DNA of 64,000 nt from Deltaproteobacteria bacterium HGW-Deltaproteobacteria-14 (GCA_002841945.1 PHBI01000013.1:1-64000); one strand, 5' to 3'. Shown: positions 37,077-47,041, counted from the stretch's first letter. Numbers and translations are program-made. The notes: generated by a model not told the origin, from the sequence alone.

Positions 37077-38990
37077 ATGCGCCTGAACGCCCACAAGCTG
37101 ACGAAGCACCTGCTGGTGGCCCTCGCGGGAGTCACAGCGCTCCTCGCGATGAGCCCACTCGCGGAGGCCGTCACCAAAGAAGAGATCATGACCCTGTCGA
37201 AGCTGAAGATCGGCGCTGAGGAGATCATCGCAGCGATCGACCGCGACAGGACCATCTTCAACCTCTCGGTGGCCGAGATCCTCGAGCTCAAGAAGGCGGC
37301 CGTCTCCGAGAAGGTCATCAAGTACATGCTCCAGACCCCGAAGAAGTTCGGGGCCGCGGACACCACCGGACCTGGCGACACCACCGGCCCCGGGACCGGC
37401 CCGGTCGACACCACCCCGGTCGAGACCGACGAGGAGCGCAAGGCGCGCGAGGAGCGCATGCGCGAAGAGGCGCAGAAGCTCCTCGAGGAGAAGCAGCGCG
37501 GGGAAGAGGCGCAGCGCAAGGCGTACGCCGAGGGCGTGCTCGCCCGCTGCCGCGACCTCGGCGACAGCGGCGACTGGGTCGGCGCCATCCAGGCGTCGCA
37601 GCAGTTCGTCGAGCAGGGCGGCTTCGCGCCGGACTCCGAGGAGGCCTACTTCGCCAAGTTCTGCACCGCCAACGCCCTCGTGAAGGCGGGCCTGCTGCAG
37701 AGCGCCGCGAGCACCCTCGTCGAGATCGTCCTCGAGGGGCCGGACAAGCCGTTCTTCCAGACCGCCTTCAAGCAGCTCCGCTCGCTCCGCAAGCGGATCG
37801 ACTATTCGCCGCCCCAGCTCGAGCGCCTCGCGGACTTCTCCGGCAAGCTCGGAGGCTTCTCGCAGGCCTTCCAGGACGAGTTCAACTACGTCCTCGGCGA
37901 GTTCTTCCACGAGGGCACCGAGTGGACGACCGCCGTCGCCTTCCTCGACGCCGTCACCCCCCAGGCCAAGGACTACGCGAAGGCCGCCTATTTGAAGGGC
38001 TTCATGGAGGTCCAGAACGACCTCTACAAGTCCGCGGTGCAGTCGTTCCAGCGCGCCATCATCGCGACCGAGGAGAACGAGTCGGCGAGCGACGTCAAGG
38101 ACCTGTCGTTTCTCGCGCTCGCCCGCATCGCCTACCGCATCGGCGACTACGACGCGGCCATCTACTACTACCGCAAGATCCCGACCGGCTCGTACAAGCA
38201 GGCGACGGCCTTCTACGAGAGCTCCTGGGTGTACTTCCTCAAGGGCGACTACCAGCGCGCGCTGGGGACCTTCCACACCCTCGACAGCCCCTACTTCTCC
38301 CACTACCTCTACCCCGAGATGTGGATCCTCGAGGCGACGGCGTACCTGAACACCTGCCACTTCGACCGGACCGAGCTCGCCCTCAAGCGCTTCGAGAAGG
38401 AGATCCTGCCGCTCATCACGCCGCTCGAGTCCTTCCTCAACAAGACCACGCGCCCCGCGGAGTTCTACAAGGCGGTCATCGCCGCGACGGACAAGAAGTC
38501 GGTCTACGAGCTGCCGCCCAAGCTGATCTCCCCGGTCCTGGCGAACGTCGAGTTCTACAACCTCTACCGGACCATCAAGCAGATCGAGAAGGAGATCCGG
38601 CTGCTCGACAAGGACGGCGCGCAGCTCTCGACCTTCGGCGCCGATCTCCGCACGCGCCTGCACAAGCTCCGAGGGGATCGCGTCCGTCAGATCGGCCTGA
38701 CGATTCGCCTCATCCTCAGCGACACGCTCAAGGAGCTGCAGAAGTTCAAGACGAAGTACATCGAGCTCGGCATCGACCTCGAGGACATTAAGATCGACGA
38801 GCAGACGCGCCGCGAGCAAGAGGCCTCCGGCGACGCGGATCCCGTCGAGCAGGTAGAGGCGAGCGGCACCTCGGCCATCGTCGGCTCGGACACCTGGCGC
38901 TGGCCCTTCGAGAACGAGTACTGGCACGACGAGGTCGGCTCGTACCGCTCCTTCATCAAGGACCTATGCGCCAAGGAGCCGGAGGAATAA
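37077..38990 (+). CDS. Periplasmic TPR protein, GltC-like
   Basis: This 637-residue exported protein has the leader MRLNAHKLTKHLLVALAGVT and predicted cleavage after LAEA. Residues about 32-90 (TKEEIMTLSKLKIGAEEIIA, then FNLSVAEILELKKAAVSEKV) form the small helical repeat domain I associate with GltC. A Thr/Pro linker and a charged coiled coil (EERKAREERMREEAQKLLEE) follow. TPR-like helices span about 165-480 (YQRALGTFHTLDSPYFSHYL, DYDAAIYYYRKIP). The C-terminal 150 residues are helical and end with a conserved-looking WRWPFENEYWHDEVGSY motif. GltC is a periplasmic TPR component (about 670 aa) of the gliding complex, matching length and position here. Confidence 0.84.
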   Translation: MRLNAHKLTKHLLVALAGVTALLAMSPLAEAVTKEEIMTLSKLKIGAEEIIAAIDRDRTIFNLSVAEILELKKAAVSEKVIKYMLQTPKKFGAADTTGPGDTTGPGTGPVDTTPVETDEERKAREERMREEAQKLLEEKQRGEEAQRKAYAEGVLARCRDLGDSGDWVGAIQASQQFVEQGGFAPDSEEAYFAKFCTANALVKAGLLQSAASTLVEIVLEGPDKPFFQTAFKQLRSLRKRIDYSPPQLERLADFSGKLGGFSQAFQDEFNYVLGEFFHEGTEWTTAVAFLDAVTPQAKDYAKAAYLKGFMEVQNDLYKSAVQSFQRAIIATEENESASDVKDLSFLALARIAYRIGDYDAAIYYYRKIPTGSYKQATAFYESSWVYFLKGDYQRALGTFHTLDSPYFSHYLYPEMWILEATAYLNTCHFDRTELALKRFEKEILPLITPLESFLNKTTRPAEFYKAVIAATDKKSVYELPPKLISPVLANVEFYNLYRTIKQIEKEIRLLDKDGAQLSTFGADLRTRLHKLRGDRVRQIGLTIRLILSDTLKELQKFKTKYIELGIDLEDIKIDEQTRREQEASGDADPVEQVEASGTSAIVGSDTWRWPFENEYWHDEVGSYRSFIKDLCAKEPEE

Positions 38991-39158
38991 CCTCTCCGGC
39001 GCGCACGGTTCGCTCGACCAGGGTCGACGTGCGATCGAAGCATCCCGAAGCGTGACAACCCACCGGGCGGCTGACAACGTCGGCCGCCGGTGCGCTTCGA
39101 GCCCCCCGGCCGCCTCCCCCCGCGAGGCGGCAGCAAGACGGTCAGGAGAATGGCGGAT
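38991..39158. other. Spacer inside the Glt-like cluster
   Basis: This 168 bp gap has no gene, is GC-rich and has no clear terminator. Transcription could continue through it, or an internal promoter could be present. Confidence 0.4.
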
Positions 39159-42100
39159 ATGCGGAAGTGGAACGGACTCGCCCTGCGGATGGCGCTGCTC
39201 TGCGGCGCCTCCGTCGCGCTCATCGGCGGCGCCACCGCGCTCGCCGCTGCGCCTGCTCCGGGCACCCCTGCGCCGACGGAGCCGGCGCCAGGTGAAGGCA
39301 AGCCGCTCGCCGGCAAAGACGCCTTCAACATGGACAAGTACCAGGACAGCCTCTGGACCCCTGAGAAGCGCAAGACCGAGCAGACCAAGAGCGAGGCTCG
39401 CAAGCGCAAGATCGAGGGGCTGCTGTCGTTGGTCAACGACCCGTCCTACCCGAACAAGGCCGACGCCTACTTCCGCCTCGCCGAGACCCATTGGGAGGAG
39501 GCGAAGTACGAGTACTTCCTGTCGCGCGAGAAGTACGACGTCGCCTACGAGTGCTTCGAGGCGAAGCGCTGCGCCCAGGAGCCGGTCGAGCCGACGGAGG
39601 ACTACAGCACCGCCATCGACTACTACCGCAAGGTCCTGCTCGCCGACCCGAACTACAAGCGCCTCGACCAGGTGACCTACTACCTCGGTCGCGCGGCGAT
39701 CGAGGCCGGCAAGGCCAAGAAGGACCGCCAGCTCGAGAAGGAGGGCGAGAAGTACCTCCAGGACGTCATCCAGAAGTACCCCGAGTCCCCGCGCGTCCCC
39801 GAGAGCCACCTGACCCTCGCGGAGTACTACTTCGACAAGGACTCGCTGTACTACGCGAAGACGAACTACGAGAAGATCATTCAGAACTTCCCGAACCACG
39901 GGATGTTCAACTACGCGCTCTACAAGCTCGGCTGGGTCTACTTCAACCTCGCCGAGTTCGACAAGACCATCGAGACCTTCAAGCGCGTCATCGCGTCCAT
40001 CAAGGGCGGCGGCGGGGGCGGCGTCATCGAGTTCCGCTCGCAGGCGCTCAAGGACCTCATCCAGGCCTACGCCGAGCTCGACAACGGCTGGCAGATGGCC
40101 CGCGACTACTTCATGGGCGAGGTCGGCGAGGAGGACACCTACGTCAAGCTCGACCAGATGGCCTCGCTGCTGGTGACGAAGGACCGCGACGAGGAGGCCA
40201 TCGACCTCTACAACCACCTGATCCAGCACGACAAGAGCGCCCCCAAGGTGGTCGAGTACTACGACGCGCTGCTCGAGGTGCGGCGCAAGATCGGCGACAT
40301 GGGGGAGATCGAGCGCCAGATCGACGAGATCGCCGACGTCTTCGCGCCCAAGGGCTCCTGGCTGACGGCCAACAAGAACAACAAGGAGGCCGTCGACCGC
40401 GCCCACGACATGGTGGCGACCAACCTGTCGTACCTCGCGAACTTCCACCACCGCGAGGCCCAGAAGTGGGACGACAAGCGGCGCAAGGCGGAGGCGGAGG
40501 TCCAGTACGCGGCGGCGGCCAAGTACTACAAGGAGTTCCTCGACCGCTACCCGAACCACGCCGACAGCTACAAGCTGAACTTCTACTTCGCCGAGATCCT
40601 CTTCGACAACATCTCGGACAAGCAGGACCCCGACCACTACCTCAAGGCCGCCGAGCAGTACGAGAAGGTGCTCGAGAAGGACAAGAAGGGTGAGTTCGTC
40701 GAGGACGCGGCGCTGGGCGTGGTCTACGCGATGGAGTCCGAGCTCGACCGCCTCGACGTCCGCAAGAAGGTCGCCGGCGGCGAGGTCAAGGTCGTCAAGC
40801 TCGATCAGGACGTCAAGCGCGAGGAGGAGGAGGAGATCAAGCAGAGCGAGCTGCACCCGCTCGAGAAGCGCATGATCAACGCCGCCGACCGCTACGTCGA
40901 GGTCCTGCGCGACGCGCTCAAGGATCCGGAGTTCGTCAAGAAGTACCCGAACCGGGGTCAGAAGATCCCGAACATGATGTATATCTCCGCGGAGATGTTC
41001 TACTCGCACGGCCAGTTCAAGGAGGCCGTGAGCCGGCTCCAGGTCATCTTCGACCTGTTCCCGAAGGACAAGATGGCGCACTACGCCGTCAACCTCATCA
41101 TCGACGCCTACAAGCGGCTGAAGCGGTGGGAGCAGATCGAGTACTGGGCGCGTGAGCTCATCAAGAAGAAGAATTTCGCGGTCAAGAACAAGGCCGAGCT
41201 CGAGAAGATCATCGCGATCGCCAAGACCGAGCACGCCACGGACCTGACACGGCAGCGCCGCTACGACGAGGCCGTCACGGTCCAAAAAGAGATCGTCGAC
41301 GAGTTCGGCACCAAGAACCGCGAGGTCGCCTCGAAGGCGCTGTTCAACATCGCCGCCATCCACGAGATCGCGCGCCGCTTCCCCGAGGCCGTCGAGGCCT
41401 ACGAGAACGTCATCAAGCGCTACAAGGACATGGAGGTCGCCGTCGAGGCACAGGCCGCCATCGGCATCCTCTACGAGAACCAGACCGAGTTCCTCAAGGC
41501 CGCCGAGGCCTTCGTCGGGATGCAGCAGTTCAAGGCGATGTTCCGCAAGAACCCGAAGGTCGCGCAGCGGGCCGCCGACGCCTACCGCGACGCCGGGGTG
41601 CTCTACGAGGCCCTCGAGCAGTACGACCAGGCCAACGAGGTGTTCGAGGCCTACGTCAAGCTCTACAAGGACCGCCCGGACGTGCCGATGGTGGCCTTCC
41701 AGGCCGGTCGCGTCCTCGAGGAGAAGAACACCCCCGAGTCGCACTACGAGGCCGCCAAGCACTACGAGGGGCTGAGCCGCTCGTCCTTCGCCCGCAAGGA
41801 CGACGAGTACAAGCTGCGCACCCTGGCCGCCTCCGGGATGGCCTACAAGACCGCGGACAAGGTCAAGCACCGCCGCAAGGTGGAGAAGCTGCTCAAGGAC
41901 GCGGTCAAGCAGTGGGGCAAGTTCCAGAAGGCGGCCGAGAAGGAGGGCCTCGAGGTCCCCAAGGTCGACCCGGCGACGAAGTTCTACGCCGCGAGCGCGC
42001 AGCTCGAGCTCGCCGAGTACAAGTACGACGACTACGCCAAGCTGAAGATCGACGCGGTCAACAACCGGGGCGACTTCGACATGCAGAAGCTCGGCAAGAC

Positions 42101-42647
42101 GCTGAAGGCCAAGGCCGAGGCCCTCGTCGTCGCCAAGAAGGCGTTCGAGGAGGTGCTGGCGTACAAGGACAAGGGCATGGCCGCCGCCGCCGCGTTCCGG
42201 ATGGGGCAGGTCCTCTACGAGTTCGCGCAGAACCTGTTCGACGCCCCCGCCCCGCCGAGCCTGTCGCCGGAGGAGGTCGAGGAGTACCAGTTCGCCCTGC
42301 AGGACACCGCCGCTCCCATCCAGGAGCAGGCTCTCGCCGCGTTCACCGCTGCGCTGCGGCAGGCCGTTCATGACGGCGTCTACAACAAGTGGTCGCGCCT
42401 GTCGGCCATCTACGCCGCCAAGGTGAACAAGGACGAGTTCCCGATCGCCGAGTTCAGCGTCCAGCCGGACAAGACCCGCGACACCCTGCAGTCGACGAGC
42501 TTCATCAAGGCGGCTCGTCGCGGCTCGATCGTGGTCGACTATCTGCGCCAGACCGCTACCGACAAGGCCGAGAAGACCGACGGCGGCGAGGGCACCGAGG
42601 GTTCGGACGACGCCACGACCGACGACAAGAAGGAGGACTCCAAGTGA
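39159..42647 (+). CDS. Large TPR protein, GltD (AgmU)-like
   Basis: This protein has about 1162 residues. I favour ATG 39159 over 39150 because AGGAG is only one base from the first ATG; the track start 39090 lacks a ribosome site. The signal peptide ends near IGGATALAA. After a Pro/Ala linker comes a conserved repeat region with many TPR pairs: AETHWEEAKYEYFLSREKY, PESPRVPESHLTLAEYYFDK, YNHLIQHDKSAPKVVEYYDA, FPEAVEAYENVIKRYKDMEV, YEALEQYDQANEVFEAYVKL. The last 50 residues are acidic and disordered. AgmU/GltD of Myxococcus is a TPR protein of similar size in the gliding complex. The stop overlaps the next start by four bases (GTGA). Confidence 0.83.
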   Translation: MRKWNGLALRMALLCGASVALIGGATALAAAPAPGTPAPTEPAPGEGKPLAGKDAFNMDKYQDSLWTPEKRKTEQTKSEARKRKIEGLLSLVNDPSYPNKADAYFRLAETHWEEAKYEYFLSREKYDVAYECFEAKRCAQEPVEPTEDYSTAIDYYRKVLLADPNYKRLDQVTYYLGRAAIEAGKAKKDRQLEKEGEKYLQDVIQKYPESPRVPESHLTLAEYYFDKDSLYYAKTNYEKIIQNFPNHGMFNYALYKLGWVYFNLAEFDKTIETFKRVIASIKGGGGGGVIEFRSQALKDLIQAYAELDNGWQMARDYFMGEVGEEDTYVKLDQMASLLVTKDRDEEAIDLYNHLIQHDKSAPKVVEYYDALLEVRRKIGDMGEIERQIDEIADVFAPKGSWLTANKNNKEAVDRAHDMVATNLSYLANFHHREAQKWDDKRRKAEAEVQYAAAAKYYKEFLDRYPNHADSYKLNFYFAEILFDNISDKQDPDHYLKAAEQYEKVLEKDKKGEFVEDAALGVVYAMESELDRLDVRKKVAGGEVKVVKLDQDVKREEEEEIKQSELHPLEKRMINAADRYVEVLRDALKDPEFVKKYPNRGQKIPNMMYISAEMFYSHGQFKEAVSRLQVIFDLFPKDKMAHYAVNLIIDAYKRLKRWEQIEYWARELIKKKNFAVKNKAELEKIIAIAKTEHATDLTRQRRYDEAVTVQKEIVDEFGTKNREVASKALFNIAAIHEIARRFPEAVEAYENVIKRYKDMEVAVEAQAAIGILYENQTEFLKAAEAFVGMQQFKAMFRKNPKVAQRAADAYRDAGVLYEALEQYDQANEVFEAYVKLYKDRPDVPMVAFQAGRVLEEKNTPESHYEAAKHYEGLSRSSFARKDDEYKLRTLAASGMAYKTADKVKHRRKVEKLLKDAVKQWGKFQKAAEKEGLEVPKVDPATKFYAASAQLELAEYKYDDYAKLKIDAVNNRGDFDMQKLGKTLKAKAEALVVAKKAFEEVLAYKDKGMAAAAAFRMGQVLYEFAQNLFDAPAPPSLSPEEVEEYQFALQDTAAPIQEQALAAFTAALRQAVHDGVYNKWSRLSAIYAAKVNKDEFPIAEFSVQPDKTRDTLQSTSFIKAARRGSIVVDYLRQTATDKAEKTDGGEGTEGSDDATTDDKKEDSK

Positions 42648-44065
42648 GGCGCTTCAGCACCCTCATCCTGGCTCTCAGCGTCGCGGTCGGCGCGACCGCC
42701 TGCGGCTCATCCACCTCGGCGACCGGGGGCGGCGGAGACCGCGCCCAGGCGTCCGGGGACGACCCCGAGGGGACCACCGGGACCGACCCGAGCGGCGACC
42801 CCCGCCACAAGCTCGACGACTCCGACTTCACCAAGCGGACCATCGAGGACGTCAAGGCCCCGGTGTACCTCGAGGACATCGATCACGCAGCGCAGGACGA
42901 CTTCCGCGACGGCGTGAAGATCATCGCCTCGGAGTCCCCGGACTACAAGAAGGCCCTCACGAAGTTCAAGTCCGCCGCCGAGAAGGACGCGACCTTCCTC
43001 GAGGCGTTCTTCAACTGGGGCATGGTCCTCGAGCGCACTGGACACGGCGACGAGGCGCTCCACATCTACCAGAAGGCCCTCGAGAAGAACCCCGGCGACG
43101 CGTCGGCCCAGGCCTACATCGCCAAGATCTACCTCGCGAAGGCCCGCGAAGCCCACTACAAGGGGCTCAAGGCCGAGGAGCAGCAGTGGCTCGCCAAGTC
43201 CAAGGTGCTGCTCGACGATCTCCTCGCCAAGGAGGGTGAGAACGTCGCGGTGAACAACGCGATGGCGCTCTACTACCTGTTCCAGGAGGACCTCGACACC
43301 GCCGAGCGGTACGTCAAAGAGGTCCTCTACATCCAGCCGTCCAACGTGACGGGGCTGAACACCCGCGGGTTGATCAACCTCAAGCGCGGTAAGTTCATGA
43401 TCGCGCGCTGGATCTTCGAGAACAAGGTGCTCAAGGAGGACCCGACCTCCACCGAGGCGCTCACCAACCTCGGCTACACCTACATCAAGCTCGACCAGCG
43501 GCCGCTCGCGATGCGCTTCTTCAAGCAGGCGCTCGAGTCCGACCCGGAGAACATGGCCGTGCGCATGGACATCGCGGCGATGCTCCTCGAGCACCTCGAC
43601 TACCGGAGCGCTCTCGACCACTACGAGAAGGTGCTCGAGGCCCAGCCGACCAACCTCGAGGCGAAGATCGGGCGCTGTGACGCCCTCTATGGCCTCGGCG
43701 GGACCGCCGAGGACAAGAAGGCGCAGTACGAGACCGCCATCCAGTGCTACGTGGCCTACATCAAAGAGGCCCCGGAGCGCGCCGACCTCTACAAGCGCAT
43801 CGCCGACACCTACCAGAACAAGCTCCAGGACTACGAGAAGACGATCGAGTACCTGACGCTGTACGGCAAGCACGGCAAGCTCACGGCGGCCGACGCCGAC
43901 AAGAACGACAAGACCATCAAGACCCTCAAGGACATCATCGCGTCCGGTGGGTTCAAGATGGACCTGCCCGAGGAGACCCCTCCAGACGGCGAGGCGCCGC
44001 CGGACGGCATGGCTCCCGACGGCGAGACCCCGCCCGAGGGCGGCGAGACCCCGCCGGCGGAGTAA
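42644..44065 (+). CDS. TPR lipoprotein, GltE (AglT)-like
   Basis: This 473-residue lipoprotein starts at GTG 42644, overlapping the GltD-like stop, with AAGGAGG eight bases upstream. The leader ends in the lipobox GATAC. The mature part carries at least eight TPR units, for example FLEAFFNWGMVLERTGHGDE, LDTAERYVKEVLYIQPSNVT and DYRSALDHYEKVLEAQPTNL. The tail is a Pro/Glu/Gly disordered stretch (EETPPDGEAPPDG...). AglT/GltE is a TPR outer-membrane lipoprotein paired with GltD in Myxococcus; order, coupling and length agree. Confidence 0.85.
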   Translation: MRRFSTLILALSVAVGATACGSSTSATGGGGDRAQASGDDPEGTTGTDPSGDPRHKLDDSDFTKRTIEDVKAPVYLEDIDHAAQDDFRDGVKIIASESPDYKKALTKFKSAAEKDATFLEAFFNWGMVLERTGHGDEALHIYQKALEKNPGDASAQAYIAKIYLAKAREAHYKGLKAEEQQWLAKSKVLLDDLLAKEGENVAVNNAMALYYLFQEDLDTAERYVKEVLYIQPSNVTGLNTRGLINLKRGKFMIARWIFENKVLKEDPTSTEALTNLGYTYIKLDQRPLAMRFFKQALESDPENMAVRMDIAAMLLEHLDYRSALDHYEKVLEAQPTNLEAKIGRCDALYGLGGTAEDKKAQYETAIQCYVAYIKEAPERADLYKRIADTYQNKLQDYEKTIEYLTLYGKHGKLTAADADKNDKTIKTLKDIIASGGFKMDLPEETPPDGEAPPDGMAPDGETPPEGGETPPAE

Positions 44066-44152
44066 GGGAGCGCGCCCTGGCGTTCACTCCCTTGACCTCC
44101 CCGAGCCCGATCGGCATCGTTGTACCGCGCAGACGCTAAGGAGACTGTCCCC

Positions 44153-44410
44153 ATGAAGAAGCTGCTACTGGTCGTCACCCTGGGCGTTTCGCTGGCGTCG
44201 TTCTCGTCCTACTCGACGAGCTCGTTCGCGGCGGAGCCGAAGAGCAAGTTCTACGACTTCTCCGACCAGCTCATCGACGGTGAGATCCGTAAACCCACGA
44301 CCCTGTACTCGAACGTGCGCCAGGCCGCGAAGTTCACGCGCATGCTGAGCCTCAAGAAGGAGCTGCTGCCGCTCATCTTCCAGGCCCGCAAGGAGCGCGT
44401 CTTCAAGTAG
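44153..44410 (+). CDS. Small exported protein at the end of the Glt-like cluster
   Basis: This 85-residue protein starts at ATG 44153, with AAGGAGA eight bases upstream (the track start 44120 is upstream of that site). The signal MKKLLLVVTLGVSLASFSSY ends near SSFA. The mature peptide of about 60 residues is basic and helical (KFYDFSDQLIDGEIRKPTTL, then FTRMLSLKKELLPLIFQARK). I do not recognise it. It lies 87 bp after the TPR lipoprotein and before a terminator hairpin, so it is likely the last gene of that unit and a small periplasmic partner. Confidence 0.75.
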   Translation: MKKLLLVVTLGVSLASFSSYSTSSFAAEPKSKFYDFSDQLIDGEIRKPTTLYSNVRQAAKFTRMLSLKKELLPLIFQARKERVFK

Positions 44411-44439
44411 TCGGCTCGACCGACGGACACGTCCCAGCG

Positions 44440-44470
44440 AAGAGGCGCCACCCTGCGGTCGGCGCCTCTT
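44440..44470 (+). terminator. Terminator-like hairpin after the Glt-like cluster
   Basis: AAGAGGCGCC (44440-44449) and GGCGCCTCTT (44461-44470) form a 10-bp perfect stem with an 11-base loop, 29 bp after the stop. No T-run follows. Confidence 0.6.
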
Positions 44471-44577
44471 GGCGTCTCTGGCGCCCCCGATCCGGAGGCC
44501 GCTGATCCACGAGCGGCCGGTCGCGGCGCCCCGGGGGATCGTCAGATCCAGGCGCCGCACAGGTTTTCAGTGAACAG

Positions 44578-47025
44578 ATGTTGCCTGCTGGTGCGTTCAG
44601 CCCCATCCTGCACCCCATGCTGTTTCCACGCCCCGACCTCGACGACGTCATCCGCGGCCTCGCCGCCGGGCGCCTCCTCTCTGGGGACGTCACCGCCCAC
44701 CACGTCCGGCTGCCGCGCGACGCCGACTACGCTGACTTCCCAGACGACCTCGATCCTCGCCTGCTGAACGCCCTCGCGGCCCGCGGGATCACCCGCCCCT
44801 ACACCCACCAGGCGCGAGCGTTCGAGGCGGTGCGGAGCGGCTCGCACGTCGTGCTGACGACCCCGACCGCGTCGGGCAAGACGCTCTGCTACAACCTCCC
44901 GGTCCTCGATCGCATCCTCAAGGAGCCGGACACCCGCGCGCTCTACGTCTTCCCGACGAAGGCCCTGGCCCAAGACCAGTACAACGGGCTCAAGCGGCTC
45001 ATCGACGCCGCGGGCGCGGACATCTCGACCTACACCTTCGACGGCGACACGCCCAACGACGCCCGCCGCGCGGTGCGTGAGCACGGGCACGTCGTCATCA
45101 CCAACCCCGACATGCTGCACAGCGGGGTGCTGCCGCAGCACACGAAGTGGCTCAAGCTCTTCGAGAACCTCCGCTACGTGGTCATCGACGAGCTCCACTC
45201 CTACCGCGGGATCTTCGGCAGCCACATCGCGCACCTCCTGCGGCGCCTCAAGCGGATCTGTCAGTTCCACGGCAGCGATCCGCAGTTCATCACCTGCTCG
45301 GCGACCATCCACAACCCAGACGAGCTCGCCCGCAGCCTCGTCGGTGAGGGTGAGCGGGGCTTCGAGCTGCTGAGCGAGTCCGGCGCGCCGCGGGGCGAGC
45401 ACCACGTCGTGACCTACAACCCGCCGGTGGTGAACGCGCAGCTCGGGATCCGCAAGGGCGCCGTGCGGGCGGCCTACGAGGTCGCGCGCGCGCTGGTCGA
45501 GGCCGGGGTCACCACCATCGTCTTCGCCGGCAGCCGCCTCCACGTCGAGCTCATCCTCAAGTACATGCGCGAGGCCCTGGTCCGGGCGAACCTGCCGCCA
45601 GAGCTGGTGCAGGGCTACCGCGGGGGCTACCTGCCGAACCACCGCCGACGCATCGAGGCGGGGCTCCGCGCGGGCACCATCCGCTGCGTGGTCGCGACCA
45701 ACGCGCTCGAGGCGGGCGTCGACATCGGGAGCCTCGACGCCTCTGTGCTGTGCGGTTTCCCGGGATCCATCGCCAGCTTCTGGCAGCAGAGCGGCCGCGC
45801 CGGGCGACGCAACGGAAAATCCCTGACCGTGATGGTCGCGGGCTCGTCCTCCATCGACCAGTACCTCGTCAACCACCCCGACGTGCTCCTCGGCGCCTCC
45901 CCCGAGCACGCCCGCATCAACCCGCGAAACCTCTTCGTCCTCGTCGACCACGCCAAGTGCGCGGCCTTCGAGCTGCCCTTCGAGCCCGACGAGACCTTCG
46001 GCGTCCTCGACGCCGGCGAGACCCGCGAGGTCCTCGAGTACCTCGAGAGCCACGGGGTCCTCAACGAGAGCGCGGGGCGCTTCCACTGGATGGAGCGGGT
46101 CTTTCCGGCCCATCACGTGAACCTGCGCGGGGTCCCCGAGGAGAACTTCATCGTCATCGAGCTCGACCACGACAAGGTGATCGCCGAGGTCGACTTCCGC
46201 AGCACCCACACGACGCTGCACGAGCACGCCATCTACCACGTCGACGGGCGCCAGTATCAGGTCGAGCGCCTCGACTACGACGACCACAAGGCCTACGTCC
46301 GCCGGGTCGACCCCGACTACTACACGACGGCCCAGACCTACAGCCAGGTGGCCGTCCTCGACGAGGCGGCGGTCGACGAGTACGGCCCCCTCGCTGTCTC
46401 CCACGGCGAGGTCCTCGTCACCCGCAAGTTCGTCGGCTTCAAGAAGATCCGCTTCCACACCAACGAGACCATCGGCTACGGCGAGATCCACCTACCCGAC
46501 CTCGAGATGCACACGACCGCGTGCTGGTTCGACGTCCCCGAGGTCATCATGGCCGCCCTCCCCTGCGACCGCGAGGCGCTGATCGACGGCCTCAAGGGCC
46601 TCTCCCACGCCCTCGAGACGACGGCCTGCGTGACCCTGATGTGCGCCGAGCGCGACATCGGGCGCGCCGTCGGCGACTCCAGCGCGGGGGCCACCCCGGC
46701 CCGGGGACCTAGCGGGGCACGGCAGCTCGATCCGACGGTCTACCTCTACGACATGATGCCCGGCGGCGTGGGGCTCGCCTCGGAGCTGCACAAGCGCTTC
46801 GCCGAGATCCTCGGCCGCGCGCTGGAGCTGGTCCGCGACTGCCCGTGCCCCAGCGGCTGCCCCGCGTGCCTTGGGCCGATGCCGCACTACGACCAGCGCT
46901 CGCGCCTGGCCGCGCTGACGTTGGGGGAGGCGCTGGCGCGGATCCTCGCCCACGACGCGCCGCTCGCCGTGACGCCCCTGCCGTCCGCGTCGCGTCCCGC
47001 TGCGGCGCCCGCGAGCGCACCGTGA
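44578..47025 (+). CDS. mrfA: MrfA-like superfamily 2 DNA helicase with DUF1998-type Cys cluster
   Basis: This protein of about 815 residues belongs to the COG1205/YprA group. Motif I is TTPTASGKTLCYNLPV, motif II VVIDELHSYRG, motif III TCSATIHNP, motifs V/VI ATNALEAGVDIGSLD and QQSGRAGRRNGKS. The C-terminal domain carries the Cys cluster CPCPSGCPACLG, seen in MrfA/Hrq1 helicases. In Bacillus subtilis, MrfA with the exonuclease MrfB performs UvrA-independent removal of mitomycin C lesions; the next gene here is MrfB-like, which supports the call. The start is uncertain: ATG 44578 and ATG 44617 both lack a clear ribosome site. Confidence 0.9.
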   Translation: MLPAGAFSPILHPMLFPRPDLDDVIRGLAAGRLLSGDVTAHHVRLPRDADYADFPDDLDPRLLNALAARGITRPYTHQARAFEAVRSGSHVVLTTPTASGKTLCYNLPVLDRILKEPDTRALYVFPTKALAQDQYNGLKRLIDAAGADISTYTFDGDTPNDARRAVREHGHVVITNPDMLHSGVLPQHTKWLKLFENLRYVVIDELHSYRGIFGSHIAHLLRRLKRICQFHGSDPQFITCSATIHNPDELARSLVGEGERGFELLSESGAPRGEHHVVTYNPPVVNAQLGIRKGAVRAAYEVARALVEAGVTTIVFAGSRLHVELILKYMREALVRANLPPELVQGYRGGYLPNHRRRIEAGLRAGTIRCVVATNALEAGVDIGSLDASVLCGFPGSIASFWQQSGRAGRRNGKSLTVMVAGSSSIDQYLVNHPDVLLGASPEHARINPRNLFVLVDHAKCAAFELPFEPDETFGVLDAGETREVLEYLESHGVLNESAGRFHWMERVFPAHHVNLRGVPEENFIVIELDHDKVIAEVDFRSTHTTLHEHAIYHVDGRQYQVERLDYDDHKAYVRRVDPDYYTTAQTYSQVAVLDEAAVDEYGPLAVSHGEVLVTRKFVGFKKIRFHTNETIGYGEIHLPDLEMHTTACWFDVPEVIMAALPCDREALIDGLKGLSHALETTACVTLMCAERDIGRAVGDSSAGATPARGPSGARQLDPTVYLYDMMPGGVGLASELHKRFAEILGRALELVRDCPCPSGCPACLGPMPHYDQRSRLAALTLGEALARILAHDAPLAVTPLPSASRPAAAPASAP

Positions 47026-47041
47026 CGGCGCCCAGAGGGCG

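Noticed and set aside
44560-44580. LexA box at the mrfA start (TTTTCAGTGAACAG)
   Set aside because: Only about 11 of 17 positions fit the Myxococcus-type consensus and the GTTCAG core is not intact.
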